Origin: Oceanobacillus sojae
GTDB lineage: Bacteria > Bacillota > Bacilli > Bacillales > Amphibacillaceae
Reading direction: 5' to 3'
DNA length: 64,000 bases
Assembly: GCF_007991515.1 (NCBI RefSeq)
Contig: NZ_BJYM01000015.1
Location: 82,933-146,932 of the forward strand
Shown: positions 26,178-34,512 of the stretch, piece by piece
How positions within the stretch are numbered: position 1 is the first letter of the stretch
How the letters are laid out: each line of letters begins with the position of its first letter
Notes under the pieces: model-generated
Told to the model about the DNA's origin: nothing
Seen by the model: the letters and a program-made list of their open reading frames with translations, nothing else
Databases searched by the model: none
Translations under genes and position numbers: made by a program

Positions 26178-27368
26178 TTATCCAATAAATTGATAGAACT
26201 TCTCGATTTCCTCAGTATTCCCCTTCTTTTCCTGCTTCAGATAATGTATGATACTTTGTCTAAGCTCCGGCTCATTGATTAATCTTAATATCCCTTCTGC
26301 AACAGCTTCCGGATTCATATCAACAACAAGCCCATTTTTTTCATGAATCATTTGATTATAGACTGCATCAAACTTTGTTGTTACAACAGGCGTATTTAGC
26401 ATTCTTGCTTCAGCAATAGCAAGACCGAATCCTTCAAATCTGGAGGTCTGCACATACATATCAGCATGCTCAATAAACGGATACGGATTTGCCTCAACCC
26501 CTAATAAAATAAAGTGCTGTTCTAGTTGGTGTCTTTTTATATCCTCCTTTATTTTTTCTTTTAGAGGTCCTTTTCCTAAAACATACCACTTAAAATGAAT
26601 TCTTTTTTCTTTCAGTATTTTGCATACCTGAAGAGCAATATCATAACCTTTTTGAGCAGATAATCGACCGATGGTTAAAATCCTGATTCCATGAAAAGAA
26701 TCCTGATAATTATTTCCTGCCTCCGCCATTTGGAAAATAAGCCGAGGATTATTGATATCGTACATTACCTCTATTTTATCTGCATAATAAGGAAAGCGTT
26801 CTAATAAATCTTTTTCAGCTGTTCTTGATACAGCTATCATTTTGTGATAGTGATTATAATATTTCTTTTGGAATGCTATATCTTCCTCATCTATTATGTA
26901 TGTAGCATTAACCCAGGCAAGCTTTTTCTCTGCTTTCACTTTTTCTGCTACATAATAAGTAGGAACCCCTTGCGCATAGCTGATGGCTACATCGTACTTT
27001 TTATTATTGTTTTCGATTACTTTTGATGCGCTTTTCCAGTAAAGAATAGCCCGTTTCGTATTATGATAGTCCTTTTTGTATATTGCGATAGAGTATCTGA
27101 TTCTTGAAAAAAACATTTGAACTGCTTTTTTTGACAGGACATGTTGCATAGAATGTTTTATAGTTCGATTTGTAAAGGTTGTATAGCTCAATGGTGGAAG
27201 TACATTTACTTGTTTTGGCACTATTTTTTCTAAAATATTTCCAAAAGAAAAAAGTTGTAAATCTACATTGAATTTTGAATAATCCAGCATGGATAATAGA
27301 GATACTAAGCTCTTCTCTGCCCCGGCAATATCTAATGAGTCAATCACAAATAAAATATCCTTTTTCAT
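26178..27368 (-). CDS. GT4 family glycosyltransferase
   Basis: The 396-residue GT-B enzyme begins MKKDILFVIDSLDIAGAEKS, where the glycine-rich loop is the usual acceptor side. It shows ILTIGRLSAQKGYD (about 226) and TSRFEGFGLAIAEARM with E-x7-E (about 318). The start is ATG 27368, nine bases after AGGGGGTG; a GTG at 27380 overlaps that site. One of the tandem GT4 paralogues of the distal eps operon. Confidence 0.85.
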   Translation of the reverse strand: MKKDILFVIDSLDIAGAEKSLVSLLSMLDYSKFNVDLQLFSFGNILEKIVPKQVNVLPPLSYTTFTNRTIKHSMQHVLSKKAVQMFFSRIRYSIAIYKKDYHNTKRAILYWKSASKVIENNNKKYDVAISYAQGVPTYYVAEKVKAEKKLAWVNATYIIDEEDIAFQKKYYNHYHKMIAVSRTAEKDLLERFPYYADKIEVMYDINNPRLIFQMAEAGNNYQDSFHGIRILTIGRLSAQKGYDIALQVCKILKEKRIHFKWYVLGKGPLKEKIKEDIKRHQLEQHFILLGVEANPYPFIEHADMYVQTSRFEGFGLAIAEARMLNTPVVTTKFDAVYNQMIHEKNGLVVDMNPEAVAEGILRLINEPELRQSIIHYLKQEKKGNTEEIEKFYQFIG

Positions 27369-27411
27369 TATTATTTTCACCCCCTGCTTTGTTTCTGCAT
27401 GTCACTTCATT

Positions 27412-28551
27412 TTATCTATTCCCGCTTAACGGCTCTCTCACTTCTCTAGGATGTAAAACATTCTCTAAATACAGTTTAGATTGCGCAATTTTCCCGTTAA
27501 GAATGAATTCACTTTCCTTATAGTCTATTGGATTTAATAAATCTTTCATTTTATAATGTGGATGTATTAGCCTTGATTCTAAATTCAAATCCTCCAGAAA
27601 ATCCCTCATTCTCGTGTTGATAGATTCTTTTCTGTTCACAATGGCAAAATTTTTCTGATACAGTACTGAAAATACTGCCGCATGAAATGAGTTGGAAATA
27701 ATAAAGGCTGCATCTCTCACAAGTGAAATAAATACCTCCGGGCCCACGTGTCGAAAATATTTATCAGCATAATTTATCTTTCCTGGATTAATGCTGTATA
27801 TTTTCAAGTTCTTCTCTTTTGAAATCTTTACTGCAATCTCTTTTATCAGCTGATTATTATCAAAATCATAGACCAGTATATACTTATTGTGAAATTGTTT
27901 CTTGCCTATTTCATTCCATTCACCCCTGCTTAATAAAAGCACGGGATCAACAACTTTTTTTCCGTTATAAATCCCCATTTTATTCAGGATGTTAACACCG
28001 CTTTTTTCCCTGACACTTATTCCGTCCAACCTTTTTATCCATTTTTGGACAACTGGAACCAAATACGGCGCAATCTCTTCTGTAGCAAAGCTGGCAGCAA
28101 AAGAAGCTTTTGTCCTTCCTCCTGGTACAAAATCTAAATAAAAGGCTGGGTCTTTTCCATTTTGATAAAGACTATTCCAAATCTGATCACTTCCACATAA
28201 ATATACATCTCTTTCAGGCAGTTTATTCTTTAATTCCTCATTAGAGCGGTACTGACGTTTTGTTAATGTTAAATAAGTGGTTGTAAATTGATCAAAGGCT
28301 CTTTTTCTTTTTAACCCTGGTATTCTTAATGGAACTTTAATTCCTAAATAAACTAGCTTTGTCAGCAAATTCTTCTCCCATTTCGGATTATCGATTCGGA
28401 ACAATTTATAATGGTTGCTTAAATACGCTGGCTTATAATCAATGATTTCAACATCATGACCACATTGGGTTAAATATCTTAATAATGCAAATGCCTGCAA
28501 GGAGGCTCCATGATTGTAGGCATCATGACATGTTATTGTGTAAATTTTCAT
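27412..28551 (-). CDS. Polysaccharide pyruvyl transferase family protein
   Basis: The 379-residue protein begins MKIYTITCHDAYNHGASLQA, typical of PF04230 pyruvyl-transferase proteins, and has YLCGSDQIWN (about 105), SFAASFA and the C-terminal ISNSFHAAVFSVLYQKNFA block with the conserved His (about 295). In B. subtilis eps, EpsI and EpsO belong to this family and add ketal-linked pyruvate from phosphoenolpyruvate. The start is ATG 28551 behind GGGGTG; upstream in-frame starts have weaker sites. Confidence 0.85.
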   Translation of the reverse strand: MKIYTITCHDAYNHGASLQAFALLRYLTQCGHDVEIIDYKPAYLSNHYKLFRIDNPKWEKNLLTKLVYLGIKVPLRIPGLKRKRAFDQFTTTYLTLTKRQYRSNEELKNKLPERDVYLCGSDQIWNSLYQNGKDPAFYLDFVPGGRTKASFAASFATEEIAPYLVPVVQKWIKRLDGISVREKSGVNILNKMGIYNGKKVVDPVLLLSRGEWNEIGKKQFHNKYILVYDFDNNQLIKEIAVKISKEKNLKIYSINPGKINYADKYFRHVGPEVFISLVRDAAFIISNSFHAAVFSVLYQKNFAIVNRKESINTRMRDFLEDLNLESRLIHPHYKMKDLLNPIDYKESEFILNGKIAQSKLYLENVLHPREVREPLSGNR

Positions 28552-28607
28552 ATTACACCCCGTTTTTTCTATCCGTACGTGTTTCCTTACGCCTCTTTGA
28601 ATTGTCT

Positions 28608-29801
28608 TTAACACGACGATATAATTAAATCATACAGCTTACTTAATTCGCGGGTAGAATTATTAAAATTGGACCTGGAACAATGATGAGCTAATTTCTT
28701 CCTTAATTTTAAATTATGATACAGTTCCTCTATACCATCCGCTAAACCATCAACAGATAATTCACAAATCATCCCATCATATCCCTCCAGAATTTGACTT
28801 TTAGCAGTAGAATAATTTGTTATCAGCACCGGCTTTGCAAGAATTTGCGCTTCACTGACCGTTACTGCCTTACCTTCATAGCGGGAGGGCTGAACATAAA
28901 GGTCTGCTTCCTTCATATATGGATATGGATTGATTTTTTTTCCTAACAAATAAAAGTTATCCTGAAGTTTATAATCAGATATAAGACTTCGAATCATTTT
29001 CTCGTCTCCACCATAGCCGACAGCATACCAAGCAAGGTTGTGATAGCCTCTTTCTTTTAAAAGTTTCAGTGCCCGGACTGCATTATCAATACCCTTTGCA
29101 TGAGATAATCTGGCTACGGTAATGATTTTAAAACGATTATCGTAAATCATTGGATTTTCAAGCTTTTCTGCTGCTAATGCTTGGATAAGATCAGGTGAAG
29201 TAATATTTTCGATAACAGTAACTTTCTTCTTTAAAATAGGATATTTATTTATAAATGCCTTTTTACATTCTTCGGAAACTGCAATAATGTAATCGAATTT
29301 CATCCACATGCTTATATCGACTGTTTCATCGGTTTCCACTACAGAAAAGTCTGTATGTATCCACGCAATTTTCATCTTAGCCTCAACCTTTTCTGCCACA
29401 AAATAATGCGGCCATAAATAGCTTATTGCCACATCATATGCTGCATCCAGCTTCGGTAAAAATGGCAATGCATACTTCCACATATATTGCATTTGTTTAT
29501 AGCCCTTTTCTGAGCCTTGATTCTTTGCAGCTTTATACTTCGCCAGTAAACGGGCAAACCCGATAGTTAAATATCCCGCTTTAAATGTATCCTTGATAGA
29601 CATCCGAAACGTTTTATAGCTATCTGACTCTTTCAGAAGATTGGGCTGTGCTGGTAATTGATTCATAAAATCGCCAGTATGGCTGTACAGCATAACATCA
29701 ACGTGATAGTCTGTATAATTAAAATTATTTAACATGCTTATCAGGCTGCGCTCGACTCCTCCTACCTCCAAATCAAAGGAAGCTATCAATATATTTTCCA
29801 C
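28608..29801 (-). CDS. GT4 family glycosyltransferase
   Basis: The 397-residue GT-B enzyme has SFDLEVGGVERSLISML near the N-terminus, TVARLSHAKGID (about 233) and VQPSRYEGKAVTVSEAQ with the E-x7-E motif (about 315). The start is GTG 29801, nine bases after GAGGT, overlapping the previous gene by 29 bases, so translation is coupled. First of the four related tandem glycosyltransferases. Confidence 0.85.
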   Translation of the reverse strand: MENILIASFDLEVGGVERSLISMLNNFNYTDYHVDVMLYSHTGDFMNQLPAQPNLLKESDSYKTFRMSIKDTFKAGYLTIGFARLLAKYKAAKNQGSEKGYKQMQYMWKYALPFLPKLDAAYDVAISYLWPHYFVAEKVEAKMKIAWIHTDFSVVETDETVDISMWMKFDYIIAVSEECKKAFINKYPILKKKVTVIENITSPDLIQALAAEKLENPMIYDNRFKIITVARLSHAKGIDNAVRALKLLKERGYHNLAWYAVGYGGDEKMIRSLISDYKLQDNFYLLGKKINPYPYMKEADLYVQPSRYEGKAVTVSEAQILAKPVLITNYSTAKSQILEGYDGMICELSVDGLADGIEELYHNLKLRKKLAHHCSRSNFNNSTRELSKLYDLIISSC

Positions 29802-30927
29802 GTTTATCGACCTCATTATATTGATAAATTTTCTGTAATTGATGAACTGCCTGCTCTATAGAATAACCGTTATTTTCAAATCCATTTCTGATTTCAGCCT
29901 GATTCCGTTCTTTTTGCCCTGCTTTTGCAATAATCGTATCTGCCCATACATCCGGTTGATCCGATAGAGGCAATTTGGTAAGCAGACCGATATGAAGATC
30001 CGCTTCCGGCTGAATGGCCTCTGAAACAATGCAAGGAACCCCGCTTGCCTGCGCCTCTAGCAGGACCATCCCTAAGCCTTCATAAATAGATGGAAATACA
30101 AATACATCCATACTATGCAGCATTGTAGGAATATCTTCTCTTAAGCCGGCAAAGCGGATATTTTCTTCCAGTCCTTCTACTGATACAGTGGCTTCTATCT
30201 CACCGCGTAAATCTCCATCTCCTACGAATAATAGTTTCATCTGCTTATCTCTTTGAATGACTTTTTTCATCACCTCTATTAAGAATATGTGATTTTTTGC
30301 TTCTATAAATCTGCCGATATGTCCAATGATGATACTCTTCCCCAGCTTCTGTTGGAGCAGAAATTCATTTACTTTGTTTTCTGGCCTTTTCAAATATGGG
30401 TAATAGTCGATGGCATTGGGAAAATATGTGTACTTTGAACCTGCACTTCTTTTTTCTCCAAATAAATATTTCCCAGCTGCCTCACTGCATGCCAACAGAT
30501 CTGTTGAATATTGAGAAATAAAAAAACGCATCGACTTAAGGTAGAGCTTTCTAAGCAGCCCTTCACTGTCATCCAGCGTTGTATGTGCATGGGAAATTCT
30601 TACCTTTATACCTGCCAATCGTGCTGCAATCATGGAGAGTCCACAATGAAATAAGGTATGTGCATGAACAGCGTCATAAGGTCCATACTTCTTTATTACA
30701 TGATAGAGTTCGAGAACGGAATTCGTTTTTTTTAGCCGGATAATCCTCCCTCCCAATTCTCTTATTTCCTGATCATAATGTGCTTCTTCCTGATTGTAGG
30801 AGATAAAATCAAATTGGATTTTTTCACTATCTATATTCCGGTATAAATTCATTAACATCGTTTCTGTCCCAGCCCGGTTCATAGCACCAACAATTTGTAA
30901 TACTTTCATTTTCTCAGGATTTTTCAT
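29773..30927 (-). CDS. EpsF-like GT4 glycosyltransferase
   Basis: The 384-residue protein has LQIVGAMNRAGTETMLMNLY, the signature N-terminus of EpsF-type enzymes, HAHT and SHAHTT loops, GHIGRFIEAKNH (about 205) and FPSIYEGLGMVLLEAQASG with E-x7-E (about 285). It is a paralogue of the enzyme at 37592-38719. Start ATG 30927 is six bases from AGGGG and lies within the end of the SinR-like gene (14-base overlap), so the regulator and this enzyme are translationally coupled. Confidence 0.86.
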   Translation of the reverse strand: MKNPEKMKVLQIVGAMNRAGTETMLMNLYRNIDSEKIQFDFISYNQEEAHYDQEIRELGGRIIRLKKTNSVLELYHVIKKYGPYDAVHAHTLFHCGLSMIAARLAGIKVRISHAHTTLDDSEGLLRKLYLKSMRFFISQYSTDLLACSEAAGKYLFGEKRSAGSKYTYFPNAIDYYPYLKRPENKVNEFLLQQKLGKSIIIGHIGRFIEAKNHIFLIEVMKKVIQRDKQMKLLFVGDGDLRGEIEATVSVEGLEENIRFAGLREDIPTMLHSMDVFVFPSIYEGLGMVLLEAQASGVPCIVSEAIQPEADLHIGLLTKLPLSDQPDVWADTIIAKAGQKERNQAEIRNGFENNGYSIEQAVHQLQKIYQYNEVDKRGKYIDSFL

Positions 30928-31285
30928 CTTCATCCCCTGCTTTATCGTTTTTATCCAAATTCTCCTGCTGCCATTTTGCAAATTCAATTACTGTCTTAAA
31001 CGCTTGTAAGTCATTTGTTTTTACACCTGACTGCTTAAGATCCTTTACAAATTGCAGCCATTTTGTTTCTGGTATTTGTCCTATTCGTGATTCTTCTGAG
31101 ATGAACGTATTGACCTCCACATTCAATACACCTGCCAGTCTTTCGATAATTTGCAGGGATGGATTTTGGTTTAAATTTCGTTCAATATTACTTAAATAAG
31201 ATTTTGATATATTTGCACGCTTTGCACATTCTGATAAAGTCAGCCCTCTGGACTTTCGTATTTTTTTGATTTTCTCTCCAATCAT
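30914..31285 (-). CDS. SinR/SlrR-like Xre regulator inside the eps operon
   Basis: The 123-residue protein begins MIGEKIKKIRKSRG with the SinR-type HTH (LSECAKRANISKSYLSNIER, about 17-36) and the NQNPSLQIIERLAGVLNVEV linker. Its C-terminal half (TKWLQFVKDLKQSGVKTNDL, about 75) keeps the SinI/SinR dimer-hook pattern but differs from the sinR gene product, and it adds an acidic tail. In B. subtilis the comparable paralogue is SlrR, encoded beside eps, which binds SinR. Here it lies between epsN and a glycosyltransferase, four bases from epsN, so it would be produced only when eps is on: a feedback loop. Whether it represses, or titrates SinR, is unknown. Confidence 0.88.
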   Translation of the reverse strand: MIGEKIKKIRKSRGLTLSECAKRANISKSYLSNIERNLNQNPSLQIIERLAGVLNVEVNTFISEESRIGQIPETKWLQFVKDLKQSGVKTNDLQAFKTVIEFAKWQQENLDKNDKAGDEDEKS

Positions 31286-31288
31286 GAC

Positions 31289-32479
31289 TTATACCTCATA
31301 TTCTTGTAATTTCATCTCAACCCTTTTACGAATGGTGCTGTCAAATATATTTCTTATACATCTTATTACCCGGTGCTGTTCCACCTCTGTTAAACTGGAG
31401 CCTGATGGAAGGCATATTCCGGTTTCAAACAATTTATCTGAAACAGATCCTCCTTCATCATGCATAAAGTATTTTGCCCTTTTAAAAAGCGGCTGCAAAT
31501 GGAGCGGCTTCCAAACTGGACGGGCTTCTATATTTTGCTTATTCAGTGCATCTAAAATTTGCTTTGCTGTAATTCCCGCTTTTCTGTCATCAATCGTCAG
31601 TGTTGTTAACCAGCGGTTGCTTTGTGTATCTTCCAGCTCTTTCATAAACTTTACTCCCGGCAGATCTGATAAAGCTTGAAAATACATATTAAATACCTTT
31701 CTTCTTAACCTCACTCTGTCATCCAAAACCTTCAATTGTGACCTGCCGACACCCGCCAGCAGATTGCTCATACGATAATTAAAGCCAGCTACACTGTGCT
31801 GATAGTGTGGAGCAGGATCTTTTGCCTGTGTTGCAAGATACTTTGCTCTTACCAACGCTTTCATATTATTTGAAATAAGCATTCCGCCGCCGGAGGTTGT
31901 AATAATCTTATTGCCATTAAAGGAGTAGATACCATAATCACCAAATGTACCGCTGGCCTTTCCTTTATAAAGTGAACCTAATGATTCCGCTGCATCCTCA
32001 ATAATGGGAATGCCATATTCATTACATAAGTAGACAATTTCGTTCATTCTTGCACTTTGTCCATATAAATCAACAACAATGACTGCTTTCGGGAGTTTAC
32101 CTTCAAAAGCCGAAACTCTCAATGCCTTTTCTAAAGCATTTGGAGACATATTCCAGGATTCTGGATCAGAATCAATAAAAACTGGATTTGCTCCCTGGTA
32201 CAAAATAGGATTTGCGCTTGCAACAAAGGTTAATGTAGAGCAGAATACTGTATCGCCTTCTGTTACACCTAATAAAGAAAGAGCCAAATGGATTGCTGCA
32301 GTCCCTGAGCTTACTGCAACAGCTCCTTTTGCCCCTGTTTTTTCCGCTATTTCCTTTTCAAATGCGTCTACATTCGGCCCTAATGGCGCAATCCAATTTG
32401 ATTCGAAGGCGCTTTTTATATATTGAAGTTCGTTTCCGCTCATATGCGGCGGGGACAAATAGATTCTAGATTGGGTCAA
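31289..32479 (-). CDS. epsN: EpsN-like PLP-dependent sugar aminotransferase
   Basis: The 396-residue protein belongs to the DegT/DnrJ/EryC1 family: VAVSSGTAAIHLAL (about 54), IEDAAESLGS (about 155) and the PLP-lysine block YSFNGNKIITTSGGG (about 182). It transfers an amino group to the 4-keto sugar made by the EpsC dehydratase. The TTG start at 32479 follows AAAGGGAG. In this operon the product amine is then probably formylated, since a formyltransferase gene lies just upstream, separated by the repeat-rich gap. Confidence 0.9.
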   Translation of the reverse strand: MTQSRIYLSPPHMSGNELQYIKSAFESNWIAPLGPNVDAFEKEIAEKTGAKGAVAVSSGTAAIHLALSLLGVTEGDTVFCSTLTFVASANPILYQGANPVFIDSDPESWNMSPNALEKALRVSAFEGKLPKAVIVVDLYGQSARMNEIVYLCNEYGIPIIEDAAESLGSLYKGKASGTFGDYGIYSFNGNKIITTSGGGMLISNNMKALVRAKYLATQAKDPAPHYQHSVAGFNYRMSNLLAGVGRSQLKVLDDRVRLRRKVFNMYFQALSDLPGVKFMKELEDTQSNRWLTTLTIDDRKAGITAKQILDALNKQNIEARPVWKPLHLQPLFKRAKYFMHDEGGSVSDKLFETGICLPSGSSLTEVEQHRVIRCIRNIFDSTIRKRVEMKLQEYEV

Positions 32480-32539
32480 TAAAAACAGCTCCCTTTAAAA
32501 AAAATAAAAAAGTATAGATATAAGATGAAGAATAGCCGC

Positions 32540-32788
32540 TCCAACGGTTTTGATGGGGTGAGTAATCGCAACCCCAGAAATATACTACGCTTTCCGTGGG
32601 CTTGAGCTCAGCCTCCTCGAAAAAAAGAAGTACACTTTGGAGGCATACAGGATGTATGTCAGTTCGGTGCCTGAGACAGGACGTTGCGACGAACTTAACC
32701 GAACTTCCTTTTCCGTTTTGCGCACTCCCACAGGAGTCTCCGTATATTTCTTCTGGGACTGCGATTACTCGTCCCATCAAAAACCTTC
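32540..32788. repeat. Repeat element with terminal inverted repeats inside the eps operon
   Basis: The left arm, GATGGGGTGAGTAATCGCAA and following CCCCAG, is matched in inverted orientation by the right arm, CTGGGACTGCGATTACTCGT then CCCATC, about 175 bases later. The inside has GC-rich motifs (CTTTCCGTGGGCTTGAGCTC, CCTCCTCG) of a kind seen in Bacillaceae intergenic repeats. No transposase is encoded; the open frames here are artefacts of the repeat. MITE-like. Confidence 0.6.
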
Positions 32789-32844
32789 GCTAGAATCAGC
32801 TTCTTTTCTTTGAAAGAAAGCAAATGAAACATATTTCTTCATAG

Positions 32845-33000
32845 ATGGGAGCGAAGGGAAGTCGACTCCTGCGGGAAAAGCAACAGGTGAAGACCCCGCA
32901 GGAAGTGGTCTTCTTCCGAGGAGACTGAGGCGTTGCCCGCGGAAAGCGACTTCCTGGGACTGCGATTACTCGTCCCATCGAAAACCGTCGTAGCGGACAT
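32845..33000. repeat. Bacillaceae-type GC-rich intergenic repeat, with a second right-arm copy
   Basis: GAAGGGAAGTCGACTCCTGC, GACCCCGCAGGAAG, GAGGAGACTGAGGCGTTGCC and CGCGGAAAGCGACTTCC form mutually complementary blocks, as in the long dispersed repeats of Bacillaceae genomes. They end with TGGGACTGCGATTACTCGTC, a second copy of the arm at 32752-32777. The gap 32480-33066 holds no credible gene. Confidence 0.65.
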
Positions 33001-33066
33001 CTCCTTGGCAAGAACACCAATGTTTTAAAGATCAAGTGATTTTCTTGGTTTTTCTTACAACCTTTA

Positions 33067-33861
33067 TTAATTCTTTACAAGATTTCTTTCGGAAGTTACA
33101 ACATTTGCGGTGCTATCTTTGTTCATTAGCTGTTTCAGGATAAAATCGTTAATTAACGTATATTTTTTTCCTTCTACTTCAATAAAGGCGCCATTGTATG
33201 GCGGGAACCAAAAGGCTCTGATTTTTAAATCTATATCATCCTTGATTAAATCAATTTCTTTCATTTCCTCCATTTCAACTCTGGTAATATATCTTCCCTG
33301 TTTAGCATTCTGTTTGACTGAGGCCAGCCGTCCTTGGGATATAGCATCTAAAAGTACACTTTTATATAGTTCTACCTGAATTTCCTGTGTCTTCTTTTCT
33401 AAGCTTGCTGCTGTCTCCATTCGATAATCAAAATTAAATTTAAAAGTACGTATAATACTGCCAGTATCTATTCCACTATCTACGTAATGTGCAGTAGCAC
33501 CCCACCTTGGAAGTTTATTTAAGATTGCCATATTATACCCGGCTGTTCCCCGCCATTCAGGTAATAAAGCTGGATGAAAATTAATGCAGCCATATGACGG
33601 CCCGCTGATTAACGGTTCCTTTATCTTTTTCCAAAACAGATAAGAAATAATCAAATCAATTTGGTGATCTGGCTCATATAGGATATTTTCTGCCTCTTCC
33701 ATTGAAATAATAGGAATTCTTAATTCAGAAGCTTTTTGAGCAGTTGGTGAATTAGGAAAATGTGAATCGGTAACAACTGCTGCAATTTCCACCCCTTGGC
33801 TTAACGTCCACTCTATGAGCTCTGCTGCATATTTTTTTCTTCCCATAAAAATTATTTTCAT
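33067..33861 (-). CDS. Sugar N-formyltransferase (methionyl-tRNA formyltransferase-like)
   Basis: The 264-residue protein has a single formyltransferase domain: the catalytic Asn-x-His motif in CINFHPALLPEWRG (about 90-103), and HYVDSGIDTG (about 122) with the conserved Asp. The C-terminal part (about 190-264) resembles the small domain of hydrolase/formyltransferase relatives. These enzymes move a formyl group from N10-formyl-THF to a sugar amine (as in ArnA, WlaRD). Between EpsL and EpsN it takes the position of the EpsM acetyltransferase of B. subtilis, so it probably makes a 4-formamido sugar nucleotide. Confidence 0.86.
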   Translation of the reverse strand: MKIIFMGRKKYAAELIEWTLSQGVEIAAVVTDSHFPNSPTAQKASELRIPIISMEEAENILYEPDHQIDLIISYLFWKKIKEPLISGPSYGCINFHPALLPEWRGTAGYNMAILNKLPRWGATAHYVDSGIDTGSIIRTFKFNFDYRMETAASLEKKTQEIQVELYKSVLLDAISQGRLASVKQNAKQGRYITRVEMEEMKEIDLIKDDIDLKIRAFWFPPYNGAFIEVEGKKYTLINDFILKQLMNKDSTANVVTSERNLVKN

Positions 33862-34476
33862 TTATACATCCTCCGAATCTCCTGTGAAATATTGAACAGT
33901 TGCTTGTTCTTCCTGATGAATACCTTCTTTTATGAGGATTTTATTTATCGTTATCAGAATAATTTTCCAATCCCCTAAAAAGCTGATATTATCTATATAC
34001 TCCACATCGAGTTGAAATTTATCCTCCCAGCTGATTGCATTTCTTCCATTGATTTGAGCCAAGCCGGACAATCCCGGCCGTACTTCATGGCGTCGTTTCT
34101 GGTGTGGGTTATACAAAGGTAAATACTGCACCAATAAAGGCCTTGGACCGATAATCGACATATCGCCTTTTACGATATTAAAAAGCTCCGGCAGTTCATC
34201 AAGAGATGTAGATCTGAGTAATCTGCCAAACCTGGGCAGTCTGTCATGATCAGGAAGCAGATTCCCATTTCCATCCTTCTCCTCCGTCATCGTTCTGAAC
34301 TTATACATCCAAAAGATTTCTTCATGAAGTCCAGGTCTTTTTTGCTTAAACAAAACTGGACTGCCAAGTTTCGCTTTAACTAGAACAGCTATTATTAATA
34401 ACAGCGGACTGAGAATAATAATAGCTATTGAAGCTAATATGACATCCATCGGTCTCTTTACATATTTTCTGTACAT
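33862..34476 (-). CDS. epsL: EpsL-like initiating sugar phosphotransferase
   Basis: The 204-residue protein belongs to the bacterial sugar transferase (PF02397) family: an N-terminal membrane hairpin (about 12-35), then LFKQKRPGLHEE, MYKFRTM (about 60), RLPRFGRLLRSTSLDELPEL, KGDMSIIGPRPL and RPGLSGLAQINGR. It links the first phospho-sugar from a UDP-donor to undecaprenyl phosphate at the membrane. ATG 34476 is preceded by AGGGATGG; an upstream in-frame start at 34509 would add 11 basic residues. Immediately abuts the formyltransferase gene. Confidence 0.92.
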   Translation of the reverse strand: MYRKYVKRPMDVILASIAIIILSPLLLIIAVLVKAKLGSPVLFKQKRPGLHEEIFWMYKFRTMTEEKDGNGNLLPDHDRLPRFGRLLRSTSLDELPELFNIVKGDMSIIGPRPLLVQYLPLYNPHQKRRHEVRPGLSGLAQINGRNAISWEDKFQLDVEYIDNISFLGDWKIILITINKILIKEGIHQEEQATVQYFTGDSEDV

Positions 34477-34512
34477 ACCATCCCTGCGAATTTTCATTTT
34501 ATTCACCATAAT

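Noticed and set aside
31266..32426. Plus-strand open frames opposite epsN
   Set aside because: They are antisense to a strongly supported aminotransferase and encode no recognisable domain.
32466..33035. Two minus-strand open frames in the gap between epsN and the formyltransferase
   Set aside because: They lie wholly within repeated sequence, lack ribosome sites and have compositions unlike the neighbouring genes.
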